A stretch of 50,681 bases of DNA from Leptolyngbyaceae cyanobacterium (GTDB lineage: Bacteria; Cyanobacteriota; Cyanobacteriia; Cyanobacteriales; Aerosakkonemataceae). Numbering within the stretch: the first letter of the stretch is position 1; every line of letters begins with the position of its first letter. The DNA lies in contig DATNQN010000107.1 of assembly GCA_036703985.1 (NCBI GenBank), positions 1 to 50,681 of the forward strand. Direction: 5' to 3'. The notes beneath the pieces were generated by a model. It did no database searches and had not been told where the DNA came from. It saw nothing but the letters and a program-made list of their open reading frames with translations. Position numbers and translations under genes: made by a program. Positions 25,138-34,346 of this stretch are shown one piece after another.

Positions 25138-26076
25138 ATGAGCGATCGCAGTTACGCTATTGTTGGTACTGGTGCGCTGGGCGGCTTTTACGGTGCGCTT
25201 TTGCAAAAAGCAGGGCTGGATGTCCACTTCCTGCTACGCAGCGACTATCAACAAGTCAGTCAATATGGTTTAGTTGTCGAATCCAAAGATGGGGACTTCA
25301 CCCTGCCCCAGGTTAATGCTTATGCTGATGCGAACAAAATGCCTCAATGCGATGTGGTAATCGTGGCATTGAAGACTACCCAAAATTATTTATTGCCAAA
25401 ATTATTACCAAATTTAGTTAAGGATGCTGGGGTAGTTTTGGTATTGCAAAATGGATTGGGAGTAGAAGATGAAGTAGCCACCATTGTTGGTGATGAAAGA
25501 GTAATGGGTGGCTTGTGTTTTTTGTGTTCCAATAAAGTAGGTGCGGGACATATTCATCATTTAGATTATGGTGAAATTACGTTAGGAGAATATTTTACTA
25601 ATTATCAACCTTGTGGCGTCACCGAACGGTTGCGTCAGATTGCTAATGATTTTCAAAATGCGAATATCCCGATTAAATTAGCAGAAGATTTGTTGCTGGC
25701 GCGTTGGCAGAAATTAGTTTGGAATATTCCTTATAATGGTTTGTCTGTAGTTCTTGATGCCAGAACCGATGAGTTGATGGAAAATACTCATACTCGCGCT
25801 TTAGTCGAACAGTTGATGAGGGAAGTGGCGGCGGGTGCAAAAAGTTGCGGTCGCATAATTCCCGATAGCCTGATCGAACTAATGCTCGATCGCACTCTCA
25901 AAATGAAACCATACCGCACTAGCATGAAAATTGACTACGATGAAAAGCGCCCGATGGAAGTAGAAACCATGTTCGGCAATCCATTACGTTTAGCTCAAAA
26001 AAATGGCATTGACTTACCCCGAATCGCCATGATTTACCAGCAATTGAAATTTTTAAATGAAAAAATTCGTGCTTGA
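25138..26076 (+). CDS. Putative 2-dehydropantoate 2-reductase
   Basis: 312 residues. Rossmann motif IVGTGALGGFYG (8-19) and the PanE/ApbA segments VIVALKTTQN, LVLQNGLGVEDEV and ARWQKLVWNIPYN are present, with the conserved Lys and Asn. PanE reduces ketopantoate to pantoate with NADPH, the step after PanB. Cyanobacteria carry several PanE-like proteins, so the physiological substrate is only likely. The gene diverges from the PRK-like gene. Confidence 0.85.
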   Translation: MSDRSYAIVGTGALGGFYGALLQKAGLDVHFLLRSDYQQVSQYGLVVESKDGDFTLPQVNAYADANKMPQCDVVIVALKTTQNYLLPKLLPNLVKDAGVVLVLQNGLGVEDEVATIVGDERVMGGLCFLCSNKVGAGHIHHLDYGEITLGEYFTNYQPCGVTERLRQIANDFQNANIPIKLAEDLLLARWQKLVWNIPYNGLSVVLDARTDELMENTHTRALVEQLMREVAAGAKSCGRIIPDSLIELMLDRTLKMKPYRTSMKIDYDEKRPMEVETMFGNPLRLAQKNGIDLPRIAMIYQQLKFLNEKIRA

Positions 26077-26219
26077 ATATTTAACCAAACTCTGAAGCCT
26101 AAATGATTAGTTATAAAATTGGTTGTTCAGCTTGGTCGATCCTTAAAGATAAGCTCGTTTACTGTAGCATTAAATATCATTTTTGATATTCATTCGGTAT
26201 ATACCCAGAGGTAGAAACT

Positions 26220-26474
26220 ATGAAATTTTTATATAATGAGCATATACAAAGATGGAGCGTTACCTCTGTGAATTACCTCTGTGAGGATCTACTTATTCAA
26301 GATGAACTGCAAGCACTTTGGGGTAACAGTTTGGCAGCGCTAACTCCAAAGCAAAGAAAAATGGTACTAGACATTTTGAAGCAAACAAAAACCTACTCGA
26401 AAATTAAGCAAAAATGCTTAAGCAGCAAAATCATCAATACGCAAGTATGCTTTTACAGCTATGGCTGCTTTTAA
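26220..26474 (+). CDS. Small hypothetical protein
   Basis: 84 residues. The centre (LQALWGNSLAALTPKQRKMVLDILKQ) looks like a helical, possibly helix-turn-helix-type segment. The last 20 residues are hydrophobic and cysteine-containing. Upstream AGAGGT could serve as a ribosome-binding site. No family is recognised and coding status is moderate. Confidence 0.4.
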   Translation: MKFLYNEHIQRWSVTSVNYLCEDLLIQDELQALWGNSLAALTPKQRKMVLDILKQTKTYSKIKQKCLSSKIINTQVCFYSYGCF

Positions 26475-26528
26475 TGGTAGAATGCGAATTAGTGCAAAGC
26501 CAACGATCGAGACAATAAAATAAAATTC

Positions 26529-26720
26529 ATGTGGCGAAAACTTACAGGTGGTTTTCTGGTAATTTTAGGATATTTGCTATCACCCCTCTTTTGGTGGAAT
26601 GATCTGTATAAAATTATTGACCAGCCCGTTTTACTCCAAAATTTGCACTGTTGTCATTGTATTACTGCTACAACTAAATATTCTGCACGATCAGATATTT
26701 TAACAGATGATATCAGTTAG
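26529..26720 (+). CDS. Short membrane protein, possibly truncated
   Basis: 63 residues. The first 27 (MWRKLTGGFLVILGYLLSPL and WWNDL) resemble a small cyanobacterial membrane protein that normally continues with more hydrophobic segments. Here the sequence after WWNDL changes to polar, cysteine-rich residues. This suggests a gene whose 3' part was replaced or lost. Confidence 0.35.
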   Translation: MWRKLTGGFLVILGYLLSPLFWWNDLYKIIDQPVLLQNLHCCHCITATTKYSARSDILTDDIS

Positions 26721-26750
26721 TTAACATGGATTGGTTAAAAATCTTTTTCT

Positions 26751-26770
26751 TATCTGTATTTATCTGCGGT
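26751..26770. repeat. Decamer repeat (TATCTGYRKT), two copies
   Basis: TATCTGTATT TATCTGCGGT followed by AAAAA. These are the same 10-nt units as at 29711-29760 and, inverted, 46178-46217. Confidence 0.55.
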
Positions 26771-26868
26771 AAAAATTTACCCCCTGATTTTCACAGACAA
26801 TATTTAGCATCAATATTATATCACCGATGCAATCAGATACGATATGAAAATGATCATTACCAAATATT

Positions 26869-27300
26869 TTAAATATCAAGAATTACCAATGCCATCCAAC
26901 CGTCATCCGTTTTTTCCAATTTAAAACGATGTAAAGTCACCGCTTTTACATCTACCCTTTGTTCGTGACGTTCCGGGTCGAGTTTTTCCCCTTTTGCAGA
27001 AGCGGTTAAATGATATAAATTATCTTTTTGTTCTATATTAACTTGCTGCGCTCTCAATAAAAGTAATTCGCTATCTTTATAATAGATAAACTCTTGGAGA
27101 AAGTTAAACAGCAACATATCTAACTCATCATTCTCCAAGGTAAAAATTCTTTCCTCCTGCAATTCTATTGCCGCCAAATTATCAATCATAGCGTTTAGGG
27201 TGGCATCGCCTGACGCTATGAAAACTTCTGACAAATCTTTGCCCTTAGCTTCAAAAGCAATATCTGCGATCGCAATATCTTCTAAAAACTCGTAAGGCAT
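26869..27300 (-). CDS. Archease (RtcB cofactor)
   Basis: 143 residues. MPYEFLEDIAIADIAFEAKG at the N-terminus, with the metal-binding Asp, and the C-terminal LHRFKLEKTDDGWMALVILDI are archease signatures. Archease speeds RtcB guanylylation and allows multiple turnover. It is the third gene of the unit, starting 3 nt after the G3E GTPase stop. It contains no internal disruption. Confidence 0.92.
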   Translation of the reverse strand: MPYEFLEDIAIADIAFEAKGKDLSEVFIASGDATLNAMIDNLAAIELQEERIFTLENDELDMLLFNFLQEFIYYKDSELLLLRAQQVNIEQKDNLYHLTASAKGEKLDPERHEQRVDVKAVTLHRFKLEKTDDGWMALVILDI

Positions 27301-27303
27301 AAA

Positions 27304-28188
27304 TTATTGCTCACATAATTTTAAACGATTCAGGATATCCGCTTTCTTTTCATTCACTTGTTTACCGATAAAAACCAATTCGGTTGCTTCTTGTTCAAAC
27401 ACCTCCAAATCCCAACGTCCTGCCACAAAATTAAACAAATAAATCTCCGAATCAAACCTCACGAAACCCTTAGCGCGATAAACATCCGATCCTAAATTAT
27501 CGGCAAAATCTTCAAAACATTGACGATTGAAATTAGCATCAGTTTTATAACTGAAAGAATCAAATTCCGGTTGGTGAACGTGATGGGGATGGGGTTGCAC
27601 TCGTTCTCGCCCAATCCCAAACAACAAATCCGGATCGACTTGACAACGTTTGGCAGGTAAAATCGATGCTACTTCATTGAAAGAAAGCAACTTTTCTTTA
27701 ATTTCATTTAACTCGCTTTCCGACACCAAATCGACTTTATTTAAAATAATCGTATCTGCTGTTTCGATTTGAATTCGATTTGTGTGACCGACTCGCGGAT
27801 ATTTGACCATTCCATCAGCATCAATTACCGTTACTACACCATCGAGTCGCACCCTTGGCAAACTTTCTTGAATATCAAAAACCAAAGCATCCGGTTCCGC
27901 AACTCCCGTAGTTTCTACTACTATTTGATCCGGATCGACCGCATCGATAATTTCATTTACCGCCGCTTCAAATTCTCCCAATAGGGAACAGCAAACGCAA
28001 CCGCCGCCCAAGTCTGCCATTTGCACGTTTTTTCCGGCGATAATTTTACTATCGATCGCAATTTCGCCAAATTCATTCATCAAAATGGCAATCTTTTTCG
28101 GAACTGTATCCAAAATGTGACGCAGCAGCGTAGTTTTCCCGCTACCGAGTGGCCCTGTAATGACTGTTAGCGGCGTGCGAACCTGCAT
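27304..28188 (-). CDS. CobW-type G3E GTPase (COG0523), metallochaperone-like
   Basis: 294 residues. Walker A GPLGSGKTT (12-20), the metal-binding GGCVCCS (Cys64, Cys66, Cys67), ETTGVAEP, and NKVD for guanine recognition are all present. A histidine-rich patch (HPHHVHQPE) lies near 200, and a CobW C-terminal domain follows. Such GTPases insert or deliver metals such as Zn or Co. It lies between rtcB and archease with 3-nt gaps on both sides, so it belongs to their operon. A role in metal loading of Mn-dependent RtcB is an inference. Confidence 0.92.
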   Translation of the reverse strand: MQVRTPLTVITGPLGSGKTTLLRHILDTVPKKIAILMNEFGEIAIDSKIIAGKNVQMADLGGGCVCCSLLGEFEAAVNEIIDAVDPDQIVVETTGVAEPDALVFDIQESLPRVRLDGVVTVIDADGMVKYPRVGHTNRIQIETADTIILNKVDLVSESELNEIKEKLLSFNEVASILPAKRCQVDPDLLFGIGRERVQPHPHHVHQPEFDSFSYKTDANFNRQCFEDFADNLGSDVYRAKGFVRFDSEIYLFNFVAGRWDLEVFEQEATELVFIGKQVNEKKADILNRLKLCEQ

Positions 28189-28191
28189 AAA

Positions 28192-29652
28192 TTATCCCTT
28201 GATATTTCCAATTGGCGAAAAGCGAACCACTTTTTTACAAAGTCCTGCTAACTCAGTTGCTTCAATCACATCATCGATATCTTTGTAAGCACCACCAGCT
28301 TCTTCAGCTAATCCCGCCCAAGAGGTTGTGCGAATATAAATTCCCTTATTTTCTAACTCTTTTTGCAGTTTTTGTCCTTGCCAAGTTTTCCGCGCTTTAG
28401 TACGACTCATCGTTCTACCACTACCATGTGCGGTACTAAAAAAAGTTTGAGCACCACTGGCGACACCTGTTAACAAATAAGACCCAGTTTCCATACTGCC
28501 GCCGATGATTACTGGTTGACCAACTGCTTGATAACGTGCGGGAACATCTGCCATACCAGGGCCAAAAGCACGAGTAGAACCTTTGCGATGAACTAATAGC
28601 GATCGCATTTTTCCATCTACTAAATGCTCTTCCAATTTAGCAGTATTATGAGCCACATCGTAAACCATGTGCATTCCCAAATCCTCTGCCGAAGTGCCGA
28701 ATATTTCCGAAAACACTTCTCGGATGCGGTGCAAAATCACTTGGCGATTAGCAAAAGACATATTTAAACCGCACTTCATCGCAGTAAAATATGCTTGTCC
28801 TTCCGGCGAATTAAAAGGCGCACAAGCTAATTCCCGATCCAAAATTTTAATTCCATATTTGCTTTCCATTACTTTCAGGAAAACTTGCAGATAATCGGTT
28901 GCCACTTGATGCCCGAAACCCCGACTACCGCAGTGGAACATCACCACCACTTGATCCGGTTGCGTAATGCCAAAAACTTTCGCCAATTCCGGATCGAAAA
29001 TATTCTTTTTATGAGCAACTTGAATTTCTAAATAGTGGTTGCCAGAACCTAAAGTACCGATTTGATTAAAGCCTCGATCGATCGCTTTTTCACTAATCTT
29101 AGAAGAGTCAGCCCCTTGAATACAGCCGTTTTCTTCAATTACGTCCAAATCCTCTTCCCAACCATAACCATTGCGAACACACCACTGCGCCCCCTGTTCT
29201 ACCACTTGGCGAAATTCATCCCGTGAAATCTTCACAAAACCCGAACTACCCACCCCCGCAGGCACTCTTTCATAAAGTCTATCTACCAGTTTTTTAATAT
29301 GAGGTTTGATATCTTTATAAGTGAGATTGGTTACTAATAAACGCATCCCGCAATTAATATCGAAACCAATACCCCCTGGCGAAATTACGCCCCCTTCTTC
29401 CACATCCATTGCCGCTACTCCCCCAATCGGAAAACCATAGCCAAAGTGTCCGTCGGGCATACATAAAGCGTACTTAGTTATCCCCGGCAAAGTTGCAACG
29501 TTGGTAATTTGGTCGTAAACTCCATCATCCATTTCTTGAATAATTTTTTCCGTGCCGTAAATACGAGCAGGAACGCGCATCCCCTCTTTATAAGAAACGG
29601 GAATTTCCCAAATCGTATCAGAGATTTTGTTGACAACTTGCATAATAGACAT
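28192..29652 (-). CDS. rtcB: RtcB RNA-splicing/repair ligase
   Basis: 486 residues. It joins RNA 2',3'-cyclic phosphate (or 3'-phosphate) ends to 5'-OH ends using GTP and Mn2+. Motifs are intact: GIGFDINCGMR with the metal-binding Asp and Cys, GSGNHYLE, MFHCGSRGFGHQ, AHNTAKLE, GSMETGSYLLTG, and STAHGSGR with the guanylylated His. It is the first gene of rtcB-GTPase-archease. A five-unit decamer repeat lies 59 nt upstream. In cyanobacteria it probably serves RNA repair under stress. Confidence 0.96.
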   Translation of the reverse strand: MSIMQVVNKISDTIWEIPVSYKEGMRVPARIYGTEKIIQEMDDGVYDQITNVATLPGITKYALCMPDGHFGYGFPIGGVAAMDVEEGGVISPGGIGFDINCGMRLLVTNLTYKDIKPHIKKLVDRLYERVPAGVGSSGFVKISRDEFRQVVEQGAQWCVRNGYGWEEDLDVIEENGCIQGADSSKISEKAIDRGFNQIGTLGSGNHYLEIQVAHKKNIFDPELAKVFGITQPDQVVVMFHCGSRGFGHQVATDYLQVFLKVMESKYGIKILDRELACAPFNSPEGQAYFTAMKCGLNMSFANRQVILHRIREVFSEIFGTSAEDLGMHMVYDVAHNTAKLEEHLVDGKMRSLLVHRKGSTRAFGPGMADVPARYQAVGQPVIIGGSMETGSYLLTGVASGAQTFFSTAHGSGRTMSRTKARKTWQGQKLQKELENKGIYIRTTSWAGLAEEAGGAYKDIDDVIEATELAGLCKKVVRFSPIGNIKG

Positions 29653-29710
29653 TTATCTTACTCTCCAACTTTCACTTATCCTAATTAATCAAACGAAACA
29701 TCTAGATATT

Positions 29711-29760
29711 CATCTGTGTTTATCTGTGTTTATCCGTGTTTATCTGTGGACATCTGTGGT
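29711..29760. repeat. Five tandem decamers upstream of rtcB
   Basis: CATCTGTGTT TATCTGTGTT TATCCGTGTT TATCTGTGGA CATCTGTGGT, an exact 10-nt period, followed by an A run. Copies in the opposite orientation occur at 46178 and 46271. Confidence 0.85.
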
Positions 29761-29888
29761 AAAAAAAACCTTATTTCTAATCAACCAAGCTTATTTACCT
29801 TAATATCGATAACTTACGCGCTTTAAATTTATTCACCCTTTTCACATGGTTCATGATTAATTAACCATGAACCATGAACTAATTTTGC

Positions 29889-30551
29889 TTACTGCACAGC
29901 GGCTTTATTGATGGCTGGACATTGAACTTTCGTACCACCTAAACCGCAATATCCATTCGGATTTTTCGCTAGATACTGCTGATGGTATTCCTCAGCATAA
30001 TAAAATTCAGGAGAATCTAGAATTTCGGTAGTAATCTGGCCGTAGCCTGCTTTGGTAAGTGCCTGTTGATAAAGATCTCGCGATGCTTCTGCTAGCTTTT
30101 TTTGTGCTTCCGAGTATACGTAAATACCGGAACGATATTGAGTGCCAACATCATTTCCTTGGCGCATTCCTTGGGTAGGTTCGTGATTTTCCCAAAATAC
30201 TTTCAACAGTTCTTCGTAACTAATGATTTGCGGATCGAACACGACGCGCACCACTTCATTGTGACCTGTCATTCCGCTGCAAACTTCTTTATAAGTGGGG
30301 TTGGGAGTGCTTCCTGCGGCATAACCCACGGCAGTGCTAAAAACACCATTCAGCTGCCAGAATTTTCGTTCGGCTCCCCAAAAACAGCCCATCCCAAACA
30401 TCGCCATTTCCATACCATCGGGAAAAGGAGGTACGAGAGGATTTTTATTCACGTAATGACGCGCGGGAACTGGCATGGATTGCGATCGTCCCGGTAATGC
30501 TTCTTCCGGGGTAGGGATCGTCAGTTTTTTACCAAATCCGAATAGTACCAT
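29889..30551 (-). CDS. msrA: Peptide-methionine (S)-S-oxide reductase
   Basis: 220 residues. The catalytic motif is GMGCFWGAE with Cys56, followed by [12 protein letters not shown] and [12 protein letters not shown]. The resolving cysteines are in NGYCGLGG and VQCP near the C-terminus. It repairs methionine sulfoxide in oxidised proteins with thioredoxin. The N-terminal 45-residue extension is usual in cyanobacterial MsrA. It is monocistronic. Confidence 0.96.
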   Translation of the reverse strand: MVLFGFGKKLTIPTPEEALPGRSQSMPVPARHYVNKNPLVPPFPDGMEMAMFGMGCFWGAERKFWQLNGVFSTAVGYAAGSTPNPTYKEVCSGMTGHNEVVRVVFDPQIISYEELLKVFWENHEPTQGMRQGNDVGTQYRSGIYVYSEAQKKLAEASRDLYQQALTKAGYGQITTEILDSPEFYYAEEYHQQYLAKNPNGYCGLGGTKVQCPAINKAAVQ

Positions 30552-30801
30552 GTAGTTTGACTCTGCTGTTGGATAGACTTTTTTACCTTACTTAATATTA
30601 TGTAATAAATTTAGCTGGAAATGGCAAGCTTAACGGAATTTACCGAACGCGATCGCGATTGCCATCTCATCACTAATCAAATATTATTTATCGTTAAATA
30701 AATTTATTTTTTATTTTATAATTATAGCATATATTTTTAGGTTTGCGATCGAATATGAATGTATCAAACCATTTTTCAAATATTCCTTCAGTTTTTTCTC
30801 C

Positions 30802-31347
30802 TCAATAACATTGATTATCAAAATTAATTAATTGTTCTCCCACTTTCTTAAACATTTCATCCACATTAGTACCTGTTTTGGCTGATGTAGGATAAATCCC
30901 CATAATTTGAGGATGATTTTTGATGACAACCTCTTCTATAATTTTTGTAGCTTCTTTCTGTTTGAATAAATCAGATTTATTTAAAGCGATCGCAATTTTG
31001 CCTTGAGGATTAATCGATAAAAAAAGTTGGATATATTCGCTCAACCGTTCGATCGTTGAATAACGTGTAATATCAGCAACAGCAATCGCTGCGCTAGCTC
31101 CTTGCAAATAGTTTGGCGTCAGATAATTAAACTTAATTTGGCCTTCTATATCCCAAATAACAAATTGTAAACTACTTTGCTCGTAATGATGGATTTTTTT
31201 TAGATTAATTGTCTGACGAGAAATTTTAACACCGATGGTAGAAAGATACCGCTCGCTAAATTGCCGATCTACGTAACGACGAACTAGACTAGTTTTACCG
31301 ACAGCTATTTCACCAAGTAAACATAACTTTTTAGATATAATGAACAT
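30802..31347 (-). CDS. Ras/Rab-like small GTPase
   Basis: 181 residues from ATG 31347, chosen because the GTPase fold starts there (MFIISKKLCLLG); the frame is open upstream to 31419. G1 is GEIAVGKTS (12-20), the switch I Thr lies in STIGVK, G3 is WDIEGQ (65-70), G4 is NKSD (123-126) and G5 is TSAK (154-157). All guanine-binding elements are kept. Bacterial Rab-like GTPases of this kind are found in filamentous cyanobacteria and usually pair with regulators of motility or polarity. No partner gene is visible here. Confidence 0.85.
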   Translation of the reverse strand: MFIISKKLCLLGEIAVGKTSLVRRYVDRQFSERYLSTIGVKISRQTINLKKIHHYEQSSLQFVIWDIEGQIKFNYLTPNYLQGASAAIAVADITRYSTIERLSEYIQLFLSINPQGKIAIALNKSDLFKQKEATKIIEEVVIKNHPQIMGIYPTSAKTGTNVDEMFKKVGEQLINFDNQCY

Positions 31348-31795
31348 TGTTACATCCTTGGTAAATACTTTTATTCGACCAATCTGAATGCCACCCTCTT
31401 TAAATCTTAAGCTAATCAAAACTTAAGTTGCTATTTACTGCCACAAGGCAGAAAACAAATAATTTGACGATTTTTATTAAAACTCGAAAAAGTGCCACTT
31501 AATCATACATTAGCTTAACTTAACATATATGATAAGATTATATATAGCTTGTAAAATCTGAAAATCATTAAGCTTTCTTTAAATTTTGCAACCACAACAA
31601 TCAAATTTAAGCAATCGCAAAGCTGTGGAAATTGACTATTAATCTAAACCACAACAACAGAAAAGTTTCGATCGTACTAGCTATTCGATTTCAGATATTA
31701 AATGGCAAATTGTTAATTGGCTCTATCAGCCACCACATCAAAGGGATATTACGGAACTTTTCACCATATTAGGTATTCATTTTAACAGGCTTCTG

Positions 31796-31836
31796 GCGGC
31801 AGCATCTATATAGCGTTCATAGCTGCCGCTTTTTTT
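31796..31836 (+). terminator. Rho-independent terminator, plus strand
   Basis: GCGGCAGC (31796-31803) pairs with GCTGCCGC (31822-31829), followed by seven T residues. The plus-strand transcript it ends has no intact gene. Confidence 0.8.
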
Positions 31837-32010
31837 AGCCTACTTGTCCCTGCATAGGCGATCGCTACTGGTATCACATCTCATACCAAATCCGCTTCAA
31901 TTACCCCCGTTATTTTTGGGGAAAATGGCAAAGGGGAATGAAGAGTGCGAGTAACATAGCGGCTGAAAAAAGGGGTAAGCTGCTACGCATTTAATTTTGA
32001 TATTGAGCTT

Positions 32011-32047
32011 GATGGGGAGATGGGGGGATGGGGGGATGGGGAGAGGG
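32011..32047. repeat. GGGGATGGGGAGATGG-type G-rich array
   Basis: At least five G4 or longer runs separated by AT or AGAT. It is the same type as at the window start and at 35701-35734. Confidence 0.7.
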
Positions 32048-32232
32048 ATTGACAGTTTTCCTCGACACTCGGAAATATACAAATTAGATGCGATGCAAGC
32101 TTATTAAACCCTGATTTAGTCTCAGTCTAAAGAAAATCTAAGCAAATTCCTGTATAGAGAAAATATAAATTAAGATAAACTCGGTCTCTTCTGTAAATAG
32201 ATAAGGGTAATAGACGATCCTGACGCCCTCAG

Positions 32233-32263
32233 AAAACCCGGTAGTTATCCTACGGGTTTTTTT
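32233..32263. terminator. Terminator hairpin downstream of the hybrid kinase
   Basis: AAAACCCGGTAG pairs with CTACGGGTTTT with one bulge, followed by T residues on the plus strand and T-rich on the minus strand as well. It probably ends the minus-strand kinase transcript and possibly a short plus-strand RNA. Confidence 0.7.
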
Positions 32264-32285
32264 ATTAGCCGGAATATAGCAGAAA

Positions 32286-34049
32286 TTATTTAATAAATGC
32301 TTTAGAGTCTCGGTTACCTTGTAAGTATGGTTGAGTTAAACTATTAATCGGTAATTCAACCATAAAGCAGGTTTTTGCTTGGGAGCTTTCCACTTTGATA
32401 GAGCCTCCTAAATGATCTGCCAATCGTTTTACCAACGCCAACCCCAAACCAGTTCCTCCATGCTTCCAACGATCTGTATGGGGAATGCGGTAAAATTTAT
32501 CGAAAATTCGGGGTAACTCCGCAGCGGGGATTTCCACTCCCGTGTTAGTTACTTTAAACTGGAGCGACTTCAAGTTTCGACTGACAGAAATATTAATTTG
32601 TTCGCCATCGGGAGTATATTTACAAGCATTAGTCAGCAATTCAGTCAAAATTCTTTCTACGCAAAAAACGTTGGATATCAACATTGGTAGGTTTTCAGGT
32701 AAGTCTAGATCGAGAGATTGCTGACGTTTTTCAATACCTTCCATAAACGACTCGACCATTTGAGGTAGCCAAGTTTTGACATCAATTACTTCTACTAATA
32801 AAGGTTCTTCTCCGGCTTCTAACTGTTGTAGCCTTAATAAATCATCGATTAGTTTAATTTCTTCATCGCAATGGTTTTGTAAAATAGGCAAATAACCAAT
32901 CGTTGCATTATGCTTTTCTTCTAAAGAGCCACTACGATCGAAAATCAATTCTAACATTTGGAGCATCATCTTGATCGTAGTAATCGGCGTCCGCAATTCA
33001 TGGGAAACCGTGCAAAGAAAGTCATCCTTCAATTGATTGACTTTGGCTAATTCCGCTACTTGCACTTGAGCAGCTTGATAAAGTCGAGCTTGACGAATTG
33101 CGATCGCGCATTGAGAAGCCACCTGTTGGATCAAATGTATTTCCAATTCATTCAACTTCCAATTTGGCGAATTAATTAGCCAGAGGTCACCTACCGTACC
33201 TTCACTATTAATCATCGGACAAGCAAACATCGTCACCCGATTCTCACTCGAACTAGGTGTCATGTTACAAAAGAAAAAATATTGCCCTTGTTTTAGCTGC
33301 TGGTAAATCTCCGGATATTGTTCCATATGGATCGTTCGACCTAAATATCCAGACATTGAAACAGCATATTCGTAACAAACTCTAGAAATACTATGTTCGT
33401 TATCGTATAGTGCTGCATTACAACAACTAACTCCTAACGTTTCCGCTAATTCCCGTACCGCCGTTTGCAAAATTTGGCCTTCATCTAAACTATCTCTTAC
33501 TTTGTCAGCAATTCGCCTGAGCGTAGCTTCAAATTTAAGAGCTTGCTTTAATTGAGCAGTACGTTCCTGTACCTGATGTTCTAAATAAAGATTTAGTTGC
33601 TCTACTTGGCGATCGAGTTTAGATTTTTGAATGAGTAGTCTGACGCGCTGACATAACACCGTCCAATGAATCGGTTTAGTAATATAATCAGTAGCACCTG
33701 CGGCAAAAGCTTGGTTAACCGATTCAGAATCGTTTAAAGCTGTAATCAATAAAATCGGAGTAAACTTGCTGTTAGGCATGGCGCTTAAATGACGGCAGCA
33801 GGTAAAGCCATCCATTACAGGCATCATTGCATCTAATAAAACAATATCTGGACGGAAAACACCGTAAGCTTCCAAGCACTCTTCTCCGTTAAATACCTGT
33901 AACACGCGGTATCCCTGCATTTGCATTACTTCTGACAACAAGGCTCCCACCACTTCGTCATCTTCTGCAATTAATATAGAAGCTGGCTCTTGCTGATTGT
34001 CTGAGTAAGGCTTGAATTGAGAAGCTTTTGGAACCTGAGACGGTATCAT
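32286..34049 (-). CDS. Hybrid sensor: receiver-GAF-histidine kinase
   Basis: 587 residues. Receiver domain about 24-140 with the phospho-acceptor Asp73 in VLLDAMMP, a coiled coil about 145-175, a GAF domain about 190-325, HisKA with the phospho-His near 349 in CTVSHELRTP, and HATPase_c about 450-570 (LTNACKY, FYRIPHTDRW, GTGLGLALVK). There is no membrane segment, so it is cytoplasmic. A receiver at the N-terminus suggests it acts inside a phosphorelay. The GAF domain lacks an obvious bilin-binding Cys-His pair, so it is probably not a phytochrome. No partner regulator is adjacent. Confidence 0.93.
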   Translation of the reverse strand: MIPSQVPKASQFKPYSDNQQEPASILIAEDDEVVGALLSEVMQMQGYRVLQVFNGEECLEAYGVFRPDIVLLDAMMPVMDGFTCCRHLSAMPNSKFTPILLITALNDSESVNQAFAAGATDYITKPIHWTVLCQRVRLLIQKSKLDRQVEQLNLYLEHQVQERTAQLKQALKFEATLRRIADKVRDSLDEGQILQTAVRELAETLGVSCCNAALYDNEHSISRVCYEYAVSMSGYLGRTIHMEQYPEIYQQLKQGQYFFFCNMTPSSSENRVTMFACPMINSEGTVGDLWLINSPNWKLNELEIHLIQQVASQCAIAIRQARLYQAAQVQVAELAKVNQLKDDFLCTVSHELRTPITTIKMMLQMLELIFDRSGSLEEKHNATIGYLPILQNHCDEEIKLIDDLLRLQQLEAGEEPLLVEVIDVKTWLPQMVESFMEGIEKRQQSLDLDLPENLPMLISNVFCVERILTELLTNACKYTPDGEQINISVSRNLKSLQFKVTNTGVEIPAAELPRIFDKFYRIPHTDRWKHGGTGLGLALVKRLADHLGGSIKVESSQAKTCFMVELPINSLTQPYLQGNRDSKAFIK

Positions 34050-34346
34050 TTTTTACAAAATAAGATGCTTTTAATTAGTTTGTATGCTTATTTTTAAGGT
34101 AAATAGTGAAGAAATTAGATGGATTTCCTTCCGAATCACTAGAGACCTTTTTCTTCCTGCTTGGCTTGGCTTTTTTACCATAAAAAGAGAAAAAGAACTT
34201 ATTTTAACAATATATATATTTTGTGAAGATTGTATGAAGTATTAAGGTTTACTTTACATAAATTAGTAAAAATTTCGGCTTTTCAGTCTTACTTTCTCGG
34301 GACTTAGGCAAAGCCGCTAACCCTGCCGAACGGTTTTGCAGTCGGG

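Larger units (their letters stand above)
31348..32285. other. 938-nt gene-poor stretch with two terminators and G-rich repeats
   Basis: No complete gene. A start-less plus-strand frame at about 31640-31812 reads SDIKWQIVNWLYQPP and continues DITELFTILGIHFNRLL before TAG. It may be a gene remnant ending at the terminator 31796-31836. A G-rich repeat lies at 32011-32047 and a second terminator at 32233-32263. The middle is A/T-rich. Confidence 0.5.

Noticed and set aside
29711-29760. Possible CRISPR array
   Set aside because: The units are 10 nt long and contiguous, with no spacers; they are short tandem repeats.
31897-32082. 61-codon minus-strand frame
   Set aside because: It is proline-rich translation of the G-rich repeat and has no coding character.
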